64,000 bases of DNA, taken from assembly GCF_025917315.1 (NCBI RefSeq), contig NZ_CP080627.1, positions 2,914,001-2,978,000 on the forward strand, given 5' to 3'. The stretch's first letter is position 1, and each line of letters starts with the position of its first letter. Made by a program: the position numbers and the translations under genes. A model generated the notes under the pieces. It had not been told where the DNA came from, searched no databases, and was given only the letters and a program-made list of their open reading frames with translations. Source of the stretch: Halomonas qaidamensis. Its GTDB lineage: Bacteria > Pseudomonadota > Gammaproteobacteria > Pseudomonadales > Halomonadaceae. This document shows, piece after piece, positions 28,416-36,834 of the stretch.

Positions 28416-29547
28416 AAGCCACCCCCGTAAACGTTTGATTCACATGCATGCCATGGTGCTGTTCACCGTAGGTATTAAACCCAACCACCCGTGCCTGCCG
28501 AAGCAGTGCGGATGCCTGATCTAGCTGTTGCAGGGACTCAAGCGCCATACGTCGTAAGAAGCAGTCACAGCCTATAATCGCAGGAGTTGCCCCTAGGCGC
28601 TGCTGCATACGCTTTAACATTGCGTCTAAATCGGAGAGTAGCGGCGCAGGCTGCATCGCCGTTAGCACAATGCCCGTTTCTACCGCACAGTAGAAGGTGA
28701 GACTGGCGTCTTCATTCACGCGTTGTATTGAACGGATATAATGTTGTCCGCCAATACAAACCGCTAGCGGGTGCTGAGCAAAAATGGATGGCGATAGTGC
28801 ATCAACAGAACACTCTACTAGCGCTGCGTACACTTCCGCAGCAGGCAAACCGTTCAGCTCTAACACTCGCCGCTGATCTCGGTCAGCTTCTGTTACCACC
28901 AACTTATGGGCAAGCGGTTCAAGATGGTGGGTAGAAAACACCTCAAACGGTAGTCGCGTGTTAAGCATTACCACCACGGCGGCGCGGGTATGAAACTGCC
29001 CATTCGCATAAACATGGGTATGGGTAAGATGGTTATCATCACCGGCTGAGCCGCCAAAGCTGGGAATACGGCCAAGAGCAGCATCTAAGGTTGCTAATAC
29101 CTGTTCTTCACGACTGGACAAACCATCTAACAACGTCAGTGCAAAGCTATGCTCATTCACTGGCGCGACCGCCTGCAGACGACATCGCTCCAGCAAGGTA
29201 TCGATGAGGGGTTGTGCCCGGCTAAGGTCAAAGTGATCAAGGTCATCGATTAACGCAGTTTCAATCGCAAATAAGCGACTATCAAAACCTATCGCAACCA
29301 CTGATCCTCGATCGTAGCCTTGCGGTGTAATTTCGCCAGCTGTTGTGCAGCCACTCATCGGCACTTTATCAAACACACCATCAAGGGCAGCGGCTAGTTC
29401 CTCTAACGGATACTCAGCACTACAAAAAAACAGTACAAACCCCAAGTGCTCATGAACTAGCTGTTGACCAAGTTCGTGGGCGGCTTGGGAGGGGTTTAGC
29501 TGGTTACTTGCGGCGGTCTCAATACCGCTATTCTTCGGTGCTGTCAT
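28387..29547 (-). CDS. nosP: FIST-domain sensory protein, NosP-like
   Basis: A 386-residue protein with FIST_N (about residues 25-225; VPMSGCTTAGEITPQGY and IPSFGGSAGDD) and FIST_C (about 230-370; GFNTYGEQHHGMHVNQT) domains. FIST proteins next to NahK-type kinases have been described as haem-containing nitric-oxide sensors (NosP). The heme ligand cannot be fixed from sequence here. I use the ATG at 29547; an ATG nine codons earlier lacks a ribosome site, although the GGAG before 29547 is also rather far (13 bases). The gene overlaps the kinase-Hpt gene upstream and the NahK-like gene downstream, so the three are made together. Confidence 0.82.
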   Translation of the reverse strand: MTAPKNSGIETAASNQLNPSQAAHELGQQLVHEHLGFVLFFCSAEYPLEELAAALDGVFDKVPMSGCTTAGEITPQGYDRGSVVAIGFDSRLFAIETALIDDLDHFDLSRAQPLIDTLLERCRLQAVAPVNEHSFALTLLDGLSSREEQVLATLDAALGRIPSFGGSAGDDNHLTHTHVYANGQFHTRAAVVVMLNTRLPFEVFSTHHLEPLAHKLVVTEADRDQRRVLELNGLPAAEVYAALVECSVDALSPSIFAQHPLAVCIGGQHYIRSIQRVNEDASLTFYCAVETGIVLTAMQPAPLLSDLDAMLKRMQQRLGATPAIIGCDCFLRRMALESLQQLDQASALLRQARVVGFNTYGEQHHGMHVNQTFTGVAFGALPTSGE

Positions 29548-31780
29548 CACGGCGCCATTTCTCCAACGCTGCATGGGTTCGCGAAGCGGTTTGTCTCAGT
29601 AGGCTCAGGCTTTCAGTCAAATCCTGCGATGAAGCAGTAGTGTTACTAACGAGTATTTCTAGCCGTTTTGCCTCGGCGGCCAAGCGTTCCGCCCCTACGC
29701 CAAGCGATTCACCGCGCAACTGGTGGGCTAAGCGCGCCACTTGCTTGGCTTGCTCTGTTGTTAGCAAGGCGGCACTTCCCAGGTAGGCAGCCAGCTGCGC
29801 AGAGTAATCACTCACTTGCTGGTGATATAGCATGATGAGTTGATCGATCCTTTCAGTCCCCAACGACACAGTCAACGTATCGAGTGTTTCACGGTTAAGT
29901 AAGGGCTGTGATTCATGCTGATCCTGATATGAAGGCAAGGCTGGCAATGCGTAGGGACGCGAAACCGTAAAGAGCTGCAGTGATAGCACATTGCTAAGGG
30001 CGAGTAAGGACAACGGTTTAGTAATGTAGTCGCTCATTCCTGCTGCCAAACAGCGCTGGCGAACATCGTCTATGCCACCAGCGGTCATGGCCACAATGGG
30101 TACGTTAGCCAACCACCCGCCTTGAGAGCGAAGACGCTTAGTCACAGTGATACCATCGATATCCGGCAGTTGGATATCCATAAAGATGAGGTGCACTTGC
30201 TGAGCCTGCACCATTTCCAGGGCATCTTGACCATTTTCAGCACAGACTACATCGCACCCGAGACGCGCCAGTAGCCCAGTCGCGACTTTACGATTGACCG
30301 CATTATCTTCTACCAACAGTAAGGAAGTACCCGCAAAATCCAGCATCGGTTCGGACGGCAACGGCGCAGATACGGGGCTAGCTTCTACAAGGGGCAGCTC
30401 ACACCAAAATGTGCTGCCCTGCCCTGGTATACTTCGTACTCCTAAGCGCCCCTGCATGGCTTCGCTCAAACGTTTACAAATCGCTAGCCCTAGCCCAGTC
30501 CCGCCGAATCGGCGAGCCACTGACTCGTCCGCTTGCTGGAAAGGTTCAAATAGTGATGCTTGCTGCTCCTCACTCAAGCCGCAACCAGTGTCACAAATCT
30601 CAAATGACAGGTAATTGACGGTGGAATAAATATGTATATTGACCTCTCCGTGGTCAGTAAATTTAATGGCGTTAGCAATGAGGTTAAGCAAAATCTGACG
30701 CAGCCGGCTAGCATCAATCATTACCCAGGCAGGCACCAAAGGATCAATAACTAACGTTAACTGCAGGCCTTTTGCTTTAGCACGAGGCGCAAAGAGTGAG
30801 ATGACACTATCGACGAGTGGTTTAAGAGCGGTCGGCGAAGTTTCAAGTGTTAGGTGCCCCGCTTCGATCTTTGAAAAATCTAGAATTTCATTGATCATCG
30901 CCAGCAGCTGATTGGCGCTGTCATGAATCGTACGGGCATAGTCTTCCACTTGCGCAAGACTAGCTGGTTCACGCAACAATTCACTCATACCAATAACGCC
31001 GTTGAGCGGCGTGCGAATTTCATGGCTAACCATCGCTAAAAAGTCAGATTTAGCATGATTCGCAGCTTGTGCCTGCGTGGCAGTGACTTCAAGTTGGCGG
31101 CTCAGTTGCTCTTGCTCACGCCGAGCAGCAGCGCTTTCTCTCATTTCACGCACAAGAAACACAATTACTAGCAGTACAGCGAAACTCATCCCCACCAGTA
31201 GCGACATTAGAAGCTTATATAACACACTTAATAAAGCGCGCTCTTGCGTCGCAGACTCGGCTAAAAAACCATTAATCGCGATCACAAACCGCTCTGTTAA
31301 CCGAGTGAGTGCCAGTAGTTCCGTCTCTAGTTCAGCAACCGGCAGTTGAGGAAGTGACGCGTGGGGTTCAAACATTGGATCTAGCGTTTCTAGCTGCTGC
31401 TGTATTTGTGCTAATAGCGAGTTCGCCATGCTAATGTTTTCTAATAACAGGCTTACTTCGCCCTCTTGTAACAACGTCATACGACTATAAAGCAGCTCGA
31501 AACGCAGGTTGAGCTCATCTTGATCGGCAGGTGAAAGGGGCCCTCGGGTAGAGGCAAGCAGGTGATTGAATAGTTGAACGGCGTCTCGGTCAAGTTTATA
31601 GACAACCCAGGCTGTATCCTCTCTCAAACTTTGCGTCAAATTATCTTGACGCCAAGCCGCTAAGGCAGCCACTACCAAGGCTGCCGCGAATAGCAGGACG
31701 GTAATCATGGCAACCACTTTAAAGCGCCGTGGATAACGCAACAGCCGGGGGGCCCGTGCTATAGATCGGCTAACGGACAT
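29528..31780 (-). CDS. Membrane hybrid histidine kinase with receiver and Hpt domains
   Basis: A 750-residue tripartite kinase. Membrane segments at about residues 21-43 and 184-210 enclose a helical periplasmic domain of about 140 residues. Then come a dimerisation domain with His253 (MVSHEIRTPLNGVIG), an ATP-binding domain (LLNLIANAIKFTDHG; GGTGLGLAICKRL), a receiver with Asp in IFMDIQLPDIDG (about residue 560) and an Hpt domain with His in LAHQLRGESLG (about residue 690). All phosphorelay residues are present. Its start overlaps the end of the periplasmic molybdopterin-fold gene by 11 bases, suggesting that protein works with its sensor domain. The Hpt could pass phosphate to the LuxR-type regulator nearby. 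Confidence 0.85.
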   Translation of the reverse strand: MSVSRSIARAPRLLRYPRRFKVVAMITVLLFAAALVVAALAAWRQDNLTQSLREDTAWVVYKLDRDAVQLFNHLLASTRGPLSPADQDELNLRFELLYSRMTLLQEGEVSLLLENISMANSLLAQIQQQLETLDPMFEPHASLPQLPVAELETELLALTRLTERFVIAINGFLAESATQERALLSVLYKLLMSLLVGMSFAVLLVIVFLVREMRESAAARREQEQLSRQLEVTATQAQAANHAKSDFLAMVSHEIRTPLNGVIGMSELLREPASLAQVEDYARTIHDSANQLLAMINEILDFSKIEAGHLTLETSPTALKPLVDSVISLFAPRAKAKGLQLTLVIDPLVPAWVMIDASRLRQILLNLIANAIKFTDHGEVNIHIYSTVNYLSFEICDTGCGLSEEQQASLFEPFQQADESVARRFGGTGLGLAICKRLSEAMQGRLGVRSIPGQGSTFWCELPLVEASPVSAPLPSEPMLDFAGTSLLLVEDNAVNRKVATGLLARLGCDVVCAENGQDALEMVQAQQVHLIFMDIQLPDIDGITVTKRLRSQGGWLANVPIVAMTAGGIDDVRQRCLAAGMSDYITKPLSLLALSNVLSLQLFTVSRPYALPALPSYQDQHESQPLLNRETLDTLTVSLGTERIDQLIMLYHQQVSDYSAQLAAYLGSAALLTTEQAKQVARLAHQLRGESLGVGAERLAAEAKRLEILVSNTTASSQDLTESLSLLRQTASRTHAALEKWRRDDSTEE

Positions 31781-32297
31781 TTATCTGCATAACTTGCCAA
31801 ACCGCTCTAAAACGCATTTTTTCACTCAGTAGTGCTTTATCTTGACTGAAGGGATAGAGCACCCAAAGAGGCCCATACTCACGGATTGGGATACTTTTAC
31901 CTTCACGCTCTACTGCCAAAATCACGTCATACTCATAAAAATCACTGATCGGGATTTGTGCTTCGTACCCATTTAAGGCGGAGACATGAACACTGTTTTC
32001 GGTGTTATCTCCAGAAAGACCAACGTGCTCTAATAGCGTGCGCATTAGCGGCCCACTGTAAGCACTGCTGCCTTCTGTCCAGGGTGTGCCTGTTTCAAAA
32101 GAGTGTTGTGGCAAGGCTTGTAACATAGCGCGGTCAAAACGCGCCTCCTGTGCCGTATTAAACTGCTCAATGTTTCCCTTAATTGTCAGAATAACAGGCC
32201 CTTCTGGCGCAGTTAGCGTCCCTGCCCCCTCTTCCACTTGACCCGCTTGGGCAGCGCTGAATGCCAGCATAATCCACGCAAATAAAAACGCTTTCAA
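31770..32297 (-). CDS. Periplasmic molybdopterin-oxidoreductase-fold protein without cysteine
   Basis: A 175-residue exported protein resembling the core of the molybdopterin-binding oxidoreductase (SUOX/YedY) fold: PVILTIKGNIEQFN, the SGPLMRTLLEHVGL helix, VHVSALNGYEAQIP and GPLWVLYPFSQD fit that family. The mature protein has no cysteine, so the usual Mo-ligating Cys is missing and a redox-enzyme role is doubtful. I use TTG at 32297, which has GAGGT seven bases upstream and gives a clean signal peptide ending SAAQA; a TTG seven codons earlier is possible. It is the first gene of a four-gene operon and overlaps the kinase gene. A ligand-binding or sensor-accessory role is inferred. Confidence 0.7.
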   Translation of the reverse strand: MKAFLFAWIMLAFSAAQAGQVEEGAGTLTAPEGPVILTIKGNIEQFNTAQEARFDRAMLQALPQHSFETGTPWTEGSSAYSGPLMRTLLEHVGLSGDNTENSVHVSALNGYEAQIPISDFYEYDVILAVEREGKSIPIREYGPLWVLYPFSQDKALLSEKMRFRAVWQVMQINVR

Positions 32298-32375
32298 AAC
32301 CTTTACCTCACAACACAAGGGCCAGCATTATGGCCTACCTCTGGGTAACCTTCTGGACAGGCAGGGCTCGTAATA

Positions 32376-32411
32376 AAAAAGAGATAGCGTACAGATTACG
32401 CTATCTCTTTT
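32376..32411 (-). terminator. Terminator downstream of the DUF2189 gene
   Basis: AAAAGAGATAGCGT (32377-32390) and ACGCTATCTCTTTT (32398-32411) form a 14-base-pair stem with a seven-base loop. The left arm gives a run of T on the minus strand. It lies about 105 bases past the DUF2189 stop. Confidence 0.85.
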
Positions 32412-32502
32412 ACCGGGTCAGGTTAACTACTATTTTACTTAACGACTAGCGTTTGAAACTCAATGTTTTTATACCGATTACCAGTGGTCATATCAGGTAT
32501 TA

Positions 32503-32526
32503 AGTCAGATCTTGAGTCAGGTCTTG
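32503..32526. repeat. 12-bp direct repeat across the DUF2189 stop codon
   Basis: AGTCAGATCTTG (32503-32514) is followed at once by AGTCAGGTCTTG (32515-32526), one mismatch. The second copy includes the end of the coding region, so a duplication seems to have occurred at the 3' end of the gene. Confidence 0.6.
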
Positions 32527-33335
32527 AGGTTTTCGACTGTCTCAATACGAACTAAATCTTCATAGGCATGCCAGCTTGCATGGCCTAGTACAGGTAGTAT
32601 TAGTGCCAAGCCAATGTAAAAGGTCATCACACCAACCAGTACGCATCCAGTCAGAATAGCAGCCCACAACAGCATAGGACGGAAGTTTTTGGCAATACAA
32701 CGTACGCTAGCTTCGATTCCTTCCATAAACGTAAGGTCTTGATCCATTAATGTTGGGATAGCCACTGAACTAATCGCAAACGCGCCGAAAGCGAGAATAC
32801 CGCCTGCTACTGACCCTACAGCAATCATACCTAAGCCTTCAGGCGTAGTAAGCAAAGAGGTGTAAAGGGTTGCAGGGTTAGGTACCTCAAACCCAAAGAA
32901 TAGCGCGAACAGCAGCGTTGCAAGACGAATCCAGGCGAGAAAGAAAATCATCATCATCACGCCCATCATTGCTAGCTGACCTGCGTGAGGACGCCAACTA
33001 CCGAACGCATCTCCAAGATTAGGAACCCTTCCTCGCTCAAGAGCGAGACTAATACCATAAGAACCTACCGCTACCAGCGGCCCCACAAACATAAATCCCG
33101 CGATCATGGGTAACAACCAGTACCAATAGCCGAGTGTTATTGCGCCCGCGGTAATGGCGATGCTTAAACCCACCCAAAACATGCCGTAGGTCAAACTGAT
33201 GGCCGTTGCACGACGAAAATCTTCAAACCCCGCGGCAAGCCATGCCCGCGGCCGATCCATTCCCACCTTATTAATCGTAATTTTCACGTTAGCCGTATCT
33301 GCTCGGTCGTGCGTTTTTGTTGTAGCTGCATTCAT
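32517..33335 (-). CDS. DUF2189 integral membrane protein
   Basis: A 272-residue protein with a short polar N-terminus and about six membrane segments. The family region begins INKVGMDRPRAWLAAGFEDF and contains MFVGPLVAVGSYGISLALERG and the later TLMDQDLTFMEGIEASV. DUF2189 proteins are annotated as membrane proteins of unknown function, sometimes found near respiratory genes; nothing here supports that. The ATG at 33335 has AGGAG seven bases upstream; a GTG at 33362 lacks one. It is a single-gene unit with its own terminator. Confidence 0.75.
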   Translation of the reverse strand: MNAATTKTHDRADTANVKITINKVGMDRPRAWLAAGFEDFRRATAISLTYGMFWVGLSIAITAGAITLGYWYWLLPMIAGFMFVGPLVAVGSYGISLALERGRVPNLGDAFGSWRPHAGQLAMMGVMMMIFFLAWIRLATLLFALFFGFEVPNPATLYTSLLTTPEGLGMIAVGSVAGGILAFGAFAISSVAIPTLMDQDLTFMEGIEASVRCIAKNFRPMLLWAAILTGCVLVGVMTFYIGLALILPVLGHASWHAYEDLVRIETVENLKT

Positions 33336-33658
33336 GGCATGACTCCTTAGATTGACCCCCACTACAGAGGTGACTTTTCAAACTCAATTCAGAAGAGAAG
33401 CACAACGTACCTATCACCCTGAAAAAGTAGCCACATGCATGAGTTCGTTAACCCTGAGTTAATGGCTTAACGTCTATTTAATGTAGCTGAGCATTGGCAG
33501 GCTAGGGCCACCTAACGACATCGCGTACAAAAAATCCTGCTTTCATGCTCTTACCGCCAATTTATTCGATGCGTTAGCCAACGTTGATATACCCCACAAG
33601 CAAAAACTCCAGGCCAAATGGCCTGGAGTTCGCTTATCAACCAATCTTTACTGAAAAA
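33336..33658. other. 323-base gap between the DUF2189 gene and uspA
   Basis: The right half holds the uspA terminator hairpin; the left part must hold the promoter of the DUF2189 gene, read leftward. No small gene, RNA or recognised operator was seen. Confidence 0.5.
33602..33630 (-). terminator. Terminator of the TAXI-TRAP/uspA operon
   Basis: AACTCCAGGCC (33605-33615) and GGCCTGGAGTT (33620-33630) form an 11-base-pair stem with a four-base loop; AAAAA on the left is a T-run on the minus strand. It lies 29 bases past the uspA stop. Confidence 0.92.
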
Positions 33659-34087
33659 TCAGCGCACAATCATTACTGATACTTTGGCATGATGAACCAC
33701 ATGTTCCGCGTTGGGACCTAGCACGTAGTCGACAAATTTTCGCTTGGTGTGTGATGCCATCACGATCAGGTCGATATCTAGCTTTTTACCCACCTTAATG
33801 ATGGCTTCCCAGGGAGATCCGTCGACAATCACACTCTGAGTCTTAATTCCCTCAGGCACATGTTCCTGAATAAACTTATGCTGCGCTTCTTTCAACGCGG
33901 CATGGGCTTTTTCAGAAAAGTTCTTTGGAAAGTACGCGCCGACCATGGGCATCGTAAACTCCGGAAGCACTGTAACCACGTGGAGTGAAGCTCCGAAGGT
34001 TTGGCACAGTGTAATGGCCGTGGGCAGCGCCTTTTTCCAAGACGCCTCCTCGTTCAAATCAACCGGTAGTAGCACTTTATGATACAT
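33659..34087 (-). CDS. UspA-family universal stress protein, TRAP-associated
   Basis: A 142-residue universal stress protein (MYHKVLLPVDLNEEASW at the start, HVVHHAKVSVMIVR at the end). I use ATG 34087 because GGAGG lies five bases before it. The ATP-binding pattern G-x2-G-x9-G(S/T) is degenerate: SHTKRKFVDYVLGPN replaces the usual glycine-rich stretch, so nucleotide binding is uncertain. It follows the TRAP permease gene, sharing the stop/start region. In Halomonas elongata a UspA-like protein, TeaD, controls the TeaABC ectoine TRAP transporter and binds ATP; here the partner is a TAXI-type TRAP system, so a regulatory role is inferred. Confidence 0.85.
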   Translation of the reverse strand: MYHKVLLPVDLNEEASWKKALPTAITLCQTFGASLHVVTVLPEFTMPMVGAYFPKNFSEKAHAALKEAQHKFIQEHVPEGIKTQSVIVDGSPWEAIIKVGKKLDIDLIVMASHTKRKFVDYVLGPNAEHVVHHAKVSVMIVR

Positions 34088-34098
34088 AGCAACCTCCA

Positions 34099-36702
34099 TT
34101 AGACAGTAGCGGCCGTCTCATTTTCTATCTCTTGACGACGCCGACGACGCTGCATAAGTACTACTAAGCCGAAGACCCCAAGTGCAGGTAGCCACATCCA
34201 TTCTTTGGTCCAGCGATCTACCGGTGCGAGAACCTCAAGAATTTCCTGATCAAAATCGAAGCCTAGATCAGCCGCTTGGCTACCAAACTCAACAAAGTCG
34301 ACTAGCGTCTGATCGCCATCAACATAGAGCTCTAAACCAAGATTGGCCAATCGCTCTTCGCCATTTTCGCCACGCGGTACAGGCACCAGAATATAGGTAG
34401 TCATTGGCGAGCCGAAATCATCTTCACCAGCGATCTGAACACGTAAATTACTACCGTCATCCACACGATCTAGGGCTTCTGTAAACTGCGCAGGCGGCAC
34501 CGATTCGTAGGGGTCATGGATTTTATCCATCCAAAAACCAGGGCGGAACAGCGTGAAGGCAATCAATAACAACAGTAACGACTCATACCACCGATTACGA
34601 GTGACCATATAACCTTGGGTGCCTGCTGCAAAAATCAGCATTGCTGCCGTGGCAACAATAAACACCACTATCCCCTGCATCACCGTGACATCGATTAATA
34701 ACAAATCCGTGTTAAAAATGAACAGGAACGGCAGTGCTGCTGTGCGCAAGCTGTAGTAAAACGCCTGGAAACCAGTGCGCAACGGATCCCCACCGGACAC
34801 CGCAGCCGCCGCAAACGATGCCAACCCCACAGGTGGTGTCACGTCAGCCATAATGCCGAAGTAAAAGACAAACAGATGCACAGCAATAAGGGGAACAATC
34901 AGGCCATTTTGCTGGCCCAGCAGCACAATGACAGGAGCCATCAGTGCTGAAACAACAATGTAGTTAGCGGTAGTTGGTAGTCCCATCCCAAGAATCAAAC
35001 TCAGTAGCGCCGTCAGCAGCAGAATCATCATCAGGTTACCCCCTGAGAGAATTTCCACTACGTCGGCCAATACAAGTCCTACGCCTGTTTGCGATACTGC
35101 ACCTACTACAATTCCTGCTGTCGCCGTGGCAATACCGATACCGATCATATTGCGCGCGCCGGTTACCAACCCATCCCATAAATCTTTGAAGCCTTCTTTA
35201 ATATCAGCCGCCATTTGGCTACGGCCACGGAAGATGGCAATAACAGGCCGCTGGGTCACCATGATAAAAATCATAAACACGGTCGCCCAGAAAGCCGAAA
35301 GACCTGGTGAAAGGCGCTCTACCATCAAACACCACACCAACACGACGACCGGAAGAATATAGTGTAACCCCACCATAACGGTTGGCCGTGTTTGCGGCAG
35401 CTCCACAAACTCAGAATTGGGATCATCCATCTCAAGCTCGGGATAATGAGAGCTTATTTTCAGCAGCCCAATATAAATAACAGCTAAGCCTATAGAAACA
35501 ACCCACGGCGTTGCATCACCCAAAACGGGCTTTAACCAGCCAAGGCCATAGTAAACAGCAATCGAAAGTCCCATCAATAACAGTAGACCGGTCAAAAAAC
35601 CAATCACTTTATTTAATAACGGGCGAGCAGGGTTACTTGAGGGTAGCCCTTTCATATTGGCTTTAAGCGCTTCAAGGTGAACAATATAAATCAGCGCAAT
35701 ATAAGAGATAAGAGCCGGTAAGAAGGCATGCTTAATGACTTCTACATAAGAAATACCAACATATTCCACCATAAGAAACGCTGCGGCGCCCATGACAGGT
35801 GGCATAATTTGGCCATTCACCGAAGAAGACACCTCAACGGCACCCGCCTTTTCTGCACTAAAGCCGACTCGCTTCATCATCGGAATCGTAAATGTGCCTG
35901 TCGTTACCGTGTTGGCAATCGACGACCCCGAGATCAAACCGGTCATACCGGAAGCAACAACCGCTGCCTTTGCAGGGCCGCCTTTAAAGTGGCCAAGCAT
36001 TGAAAATGCCACTTTGATGAAGTAGTTACCTGCTCCCGCTTTATCTAGTAACGCGCCAAACAGTACAAAGAGGAAAACAAAACTCGTTGATACACCAAGG
36101 GCAATACCAAATACCCCTTGCGTTCCCAGCCACTGGTGGTTGATTAACCCCCCCAGGCTGACACCACGGTGCGCCAAGATGCCTGGCATGTACGGCCCAA
36201 ACAGCGAATAAATAATAAAAATAGCCGCCACGATCATCAACGGTGGCCCCAGGGCACGCCGCGTGGCTTCCAGCAGCATCAAAATGCCAATAATACCAAC
36301 AACGATATCCTGGGTGATGGGCAGCCCTGGCCGCTGAGCCAAGTCCGAGTAAAAAATAAACAGATAGGCGCCACAGAATGTTGCGACTGCCGCTAATACC
36401 CAGTCAGCAAGAGGAATTCGGTCCCGAGGCGAACGCTTAAACGCTGGGTACGCCATAAACGCTAAAAACAGCGCAAACGCCAAATGAATTGAGCGTGCTT
36501 CTGTGGCACTAAATACGCCAAACCCCACCATGTAAGGAACTGGCGACGCAATCCACAGCTGAAAGAGCGACCAGATGGCTGCAATACTGACGAGCAGCTT
36601 ACCGGGTACGCCAAGGGGCTTTCTGGCCCCAGTGTCGCTCGATGCGACCATATCCTCCAGGTCACTATCAGCAACTGCCGAAGGTTTTTTGTCATCACGC
36701 AT
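34099..36702 (-). CDS. TRAP transporter fused 4TM/12TM permease, TAXI type
   Basis: An 867-residue fused TRAP permease. The N-terminal third (about residues 40-190) is the small-subunit part; the large DctM-like part follows with GGPAKAAVVASGMTGLISGS, SANTVTTGTFTIPMMKRVG-like and LILGMGLPTTANYIVVSAL motifs. After the last core segments there is a soluble stretch of about 120 residues (about 735-850) and a final membrane helix with basic tail. ATG 36702 has AGGG seven bases upstream; a TTG at 36735 lacks a site. It sits between its TAXI binding protein gene and uspA. Substrate is unknown; TAXI systems often carry dicarboxylates or glutamate. Confidence 0.88.
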   Translation of the reverse strand: MRDDKKPSAVADSDLEDMVASSDTGARKPLGVPGKLLVSIAAIWSLFQLWIASPVPYMVGFGVFSATEARSIHLAFALFLAFMAYPAFKRSPRDRIPLADWVLAAVATFCGAYLFIFYSDLAQRPGLPITQDIVVGIIGILMLLEATRRALGPPLMIVAAIFIIYSLFGPYMPGILAHRGVSLGGLINHQWLGTQGVFGIALGVSTSFVFLFVLFGALLDKAGAGNYFIKVAFSMLGHFKGGPAKAAVVASGMTGLISGSSIANTVTTGTFTIPMMKRVGFSAEKAGAVEVSSSVNGQIMPPVMGAAAFLMVEYVGISYVEVIKHAFLPALISYIALIYIVHLEALKANMKGLPSSNPARPLLNKVIGFLTGLLLLMGLSIAVYYGLGWLKPVLGDATPWVVSIGLAVIYIGLLKISSHYPELEMDDPNSEFVELPQTRPTVMVGLHYILPVVVLVWCLMVERLSPGLSAFWATVFMIFIMVTQRPVIAIFRGRSQMAADIKEGFKDLWDGLVTGARNMIGIGIATATAGIVVGAVSQTGVGLVLADVVEILSGGNLMMILLLTALLSLILGMGLPTTANYIVVSALMAPVIVLLGQQNGLIVPLIAVHLFVFYFGIMADVTPPVGLASFAAAAVSGGDPLRTGFQAFYYSLRTAALPFLFIFNTDLLLIDVTVMQGIVVFIVATAAMLIFAAGTQGYMVTRNRWYESLLLLLIAFTLFRPGFWMDKIHDPYESVPPAQFTEALDRVDDGSNLRVQIAGEDDFGSPMTTYILVPVPRGENGEERLANLGLELYVDGDQTLVDFVEFGSQAADLGFDFDQEILEVLAPVDRWTKEWMWLPALGVFGLVVLMQRRRRRQEIENETAATV

Positions 36703-36834
36703 ACGCTTGCCCTGCCTAATGGTCAGCGCTGACAATCAGCGCTTTCAACAAGAAACGCGGACACCCAGGATGCCCGCGCTTTGCAAATCAAAACTGACAC
36801 TATTTACCTTGTGCTAATAGCGCCCTTTATAGCC

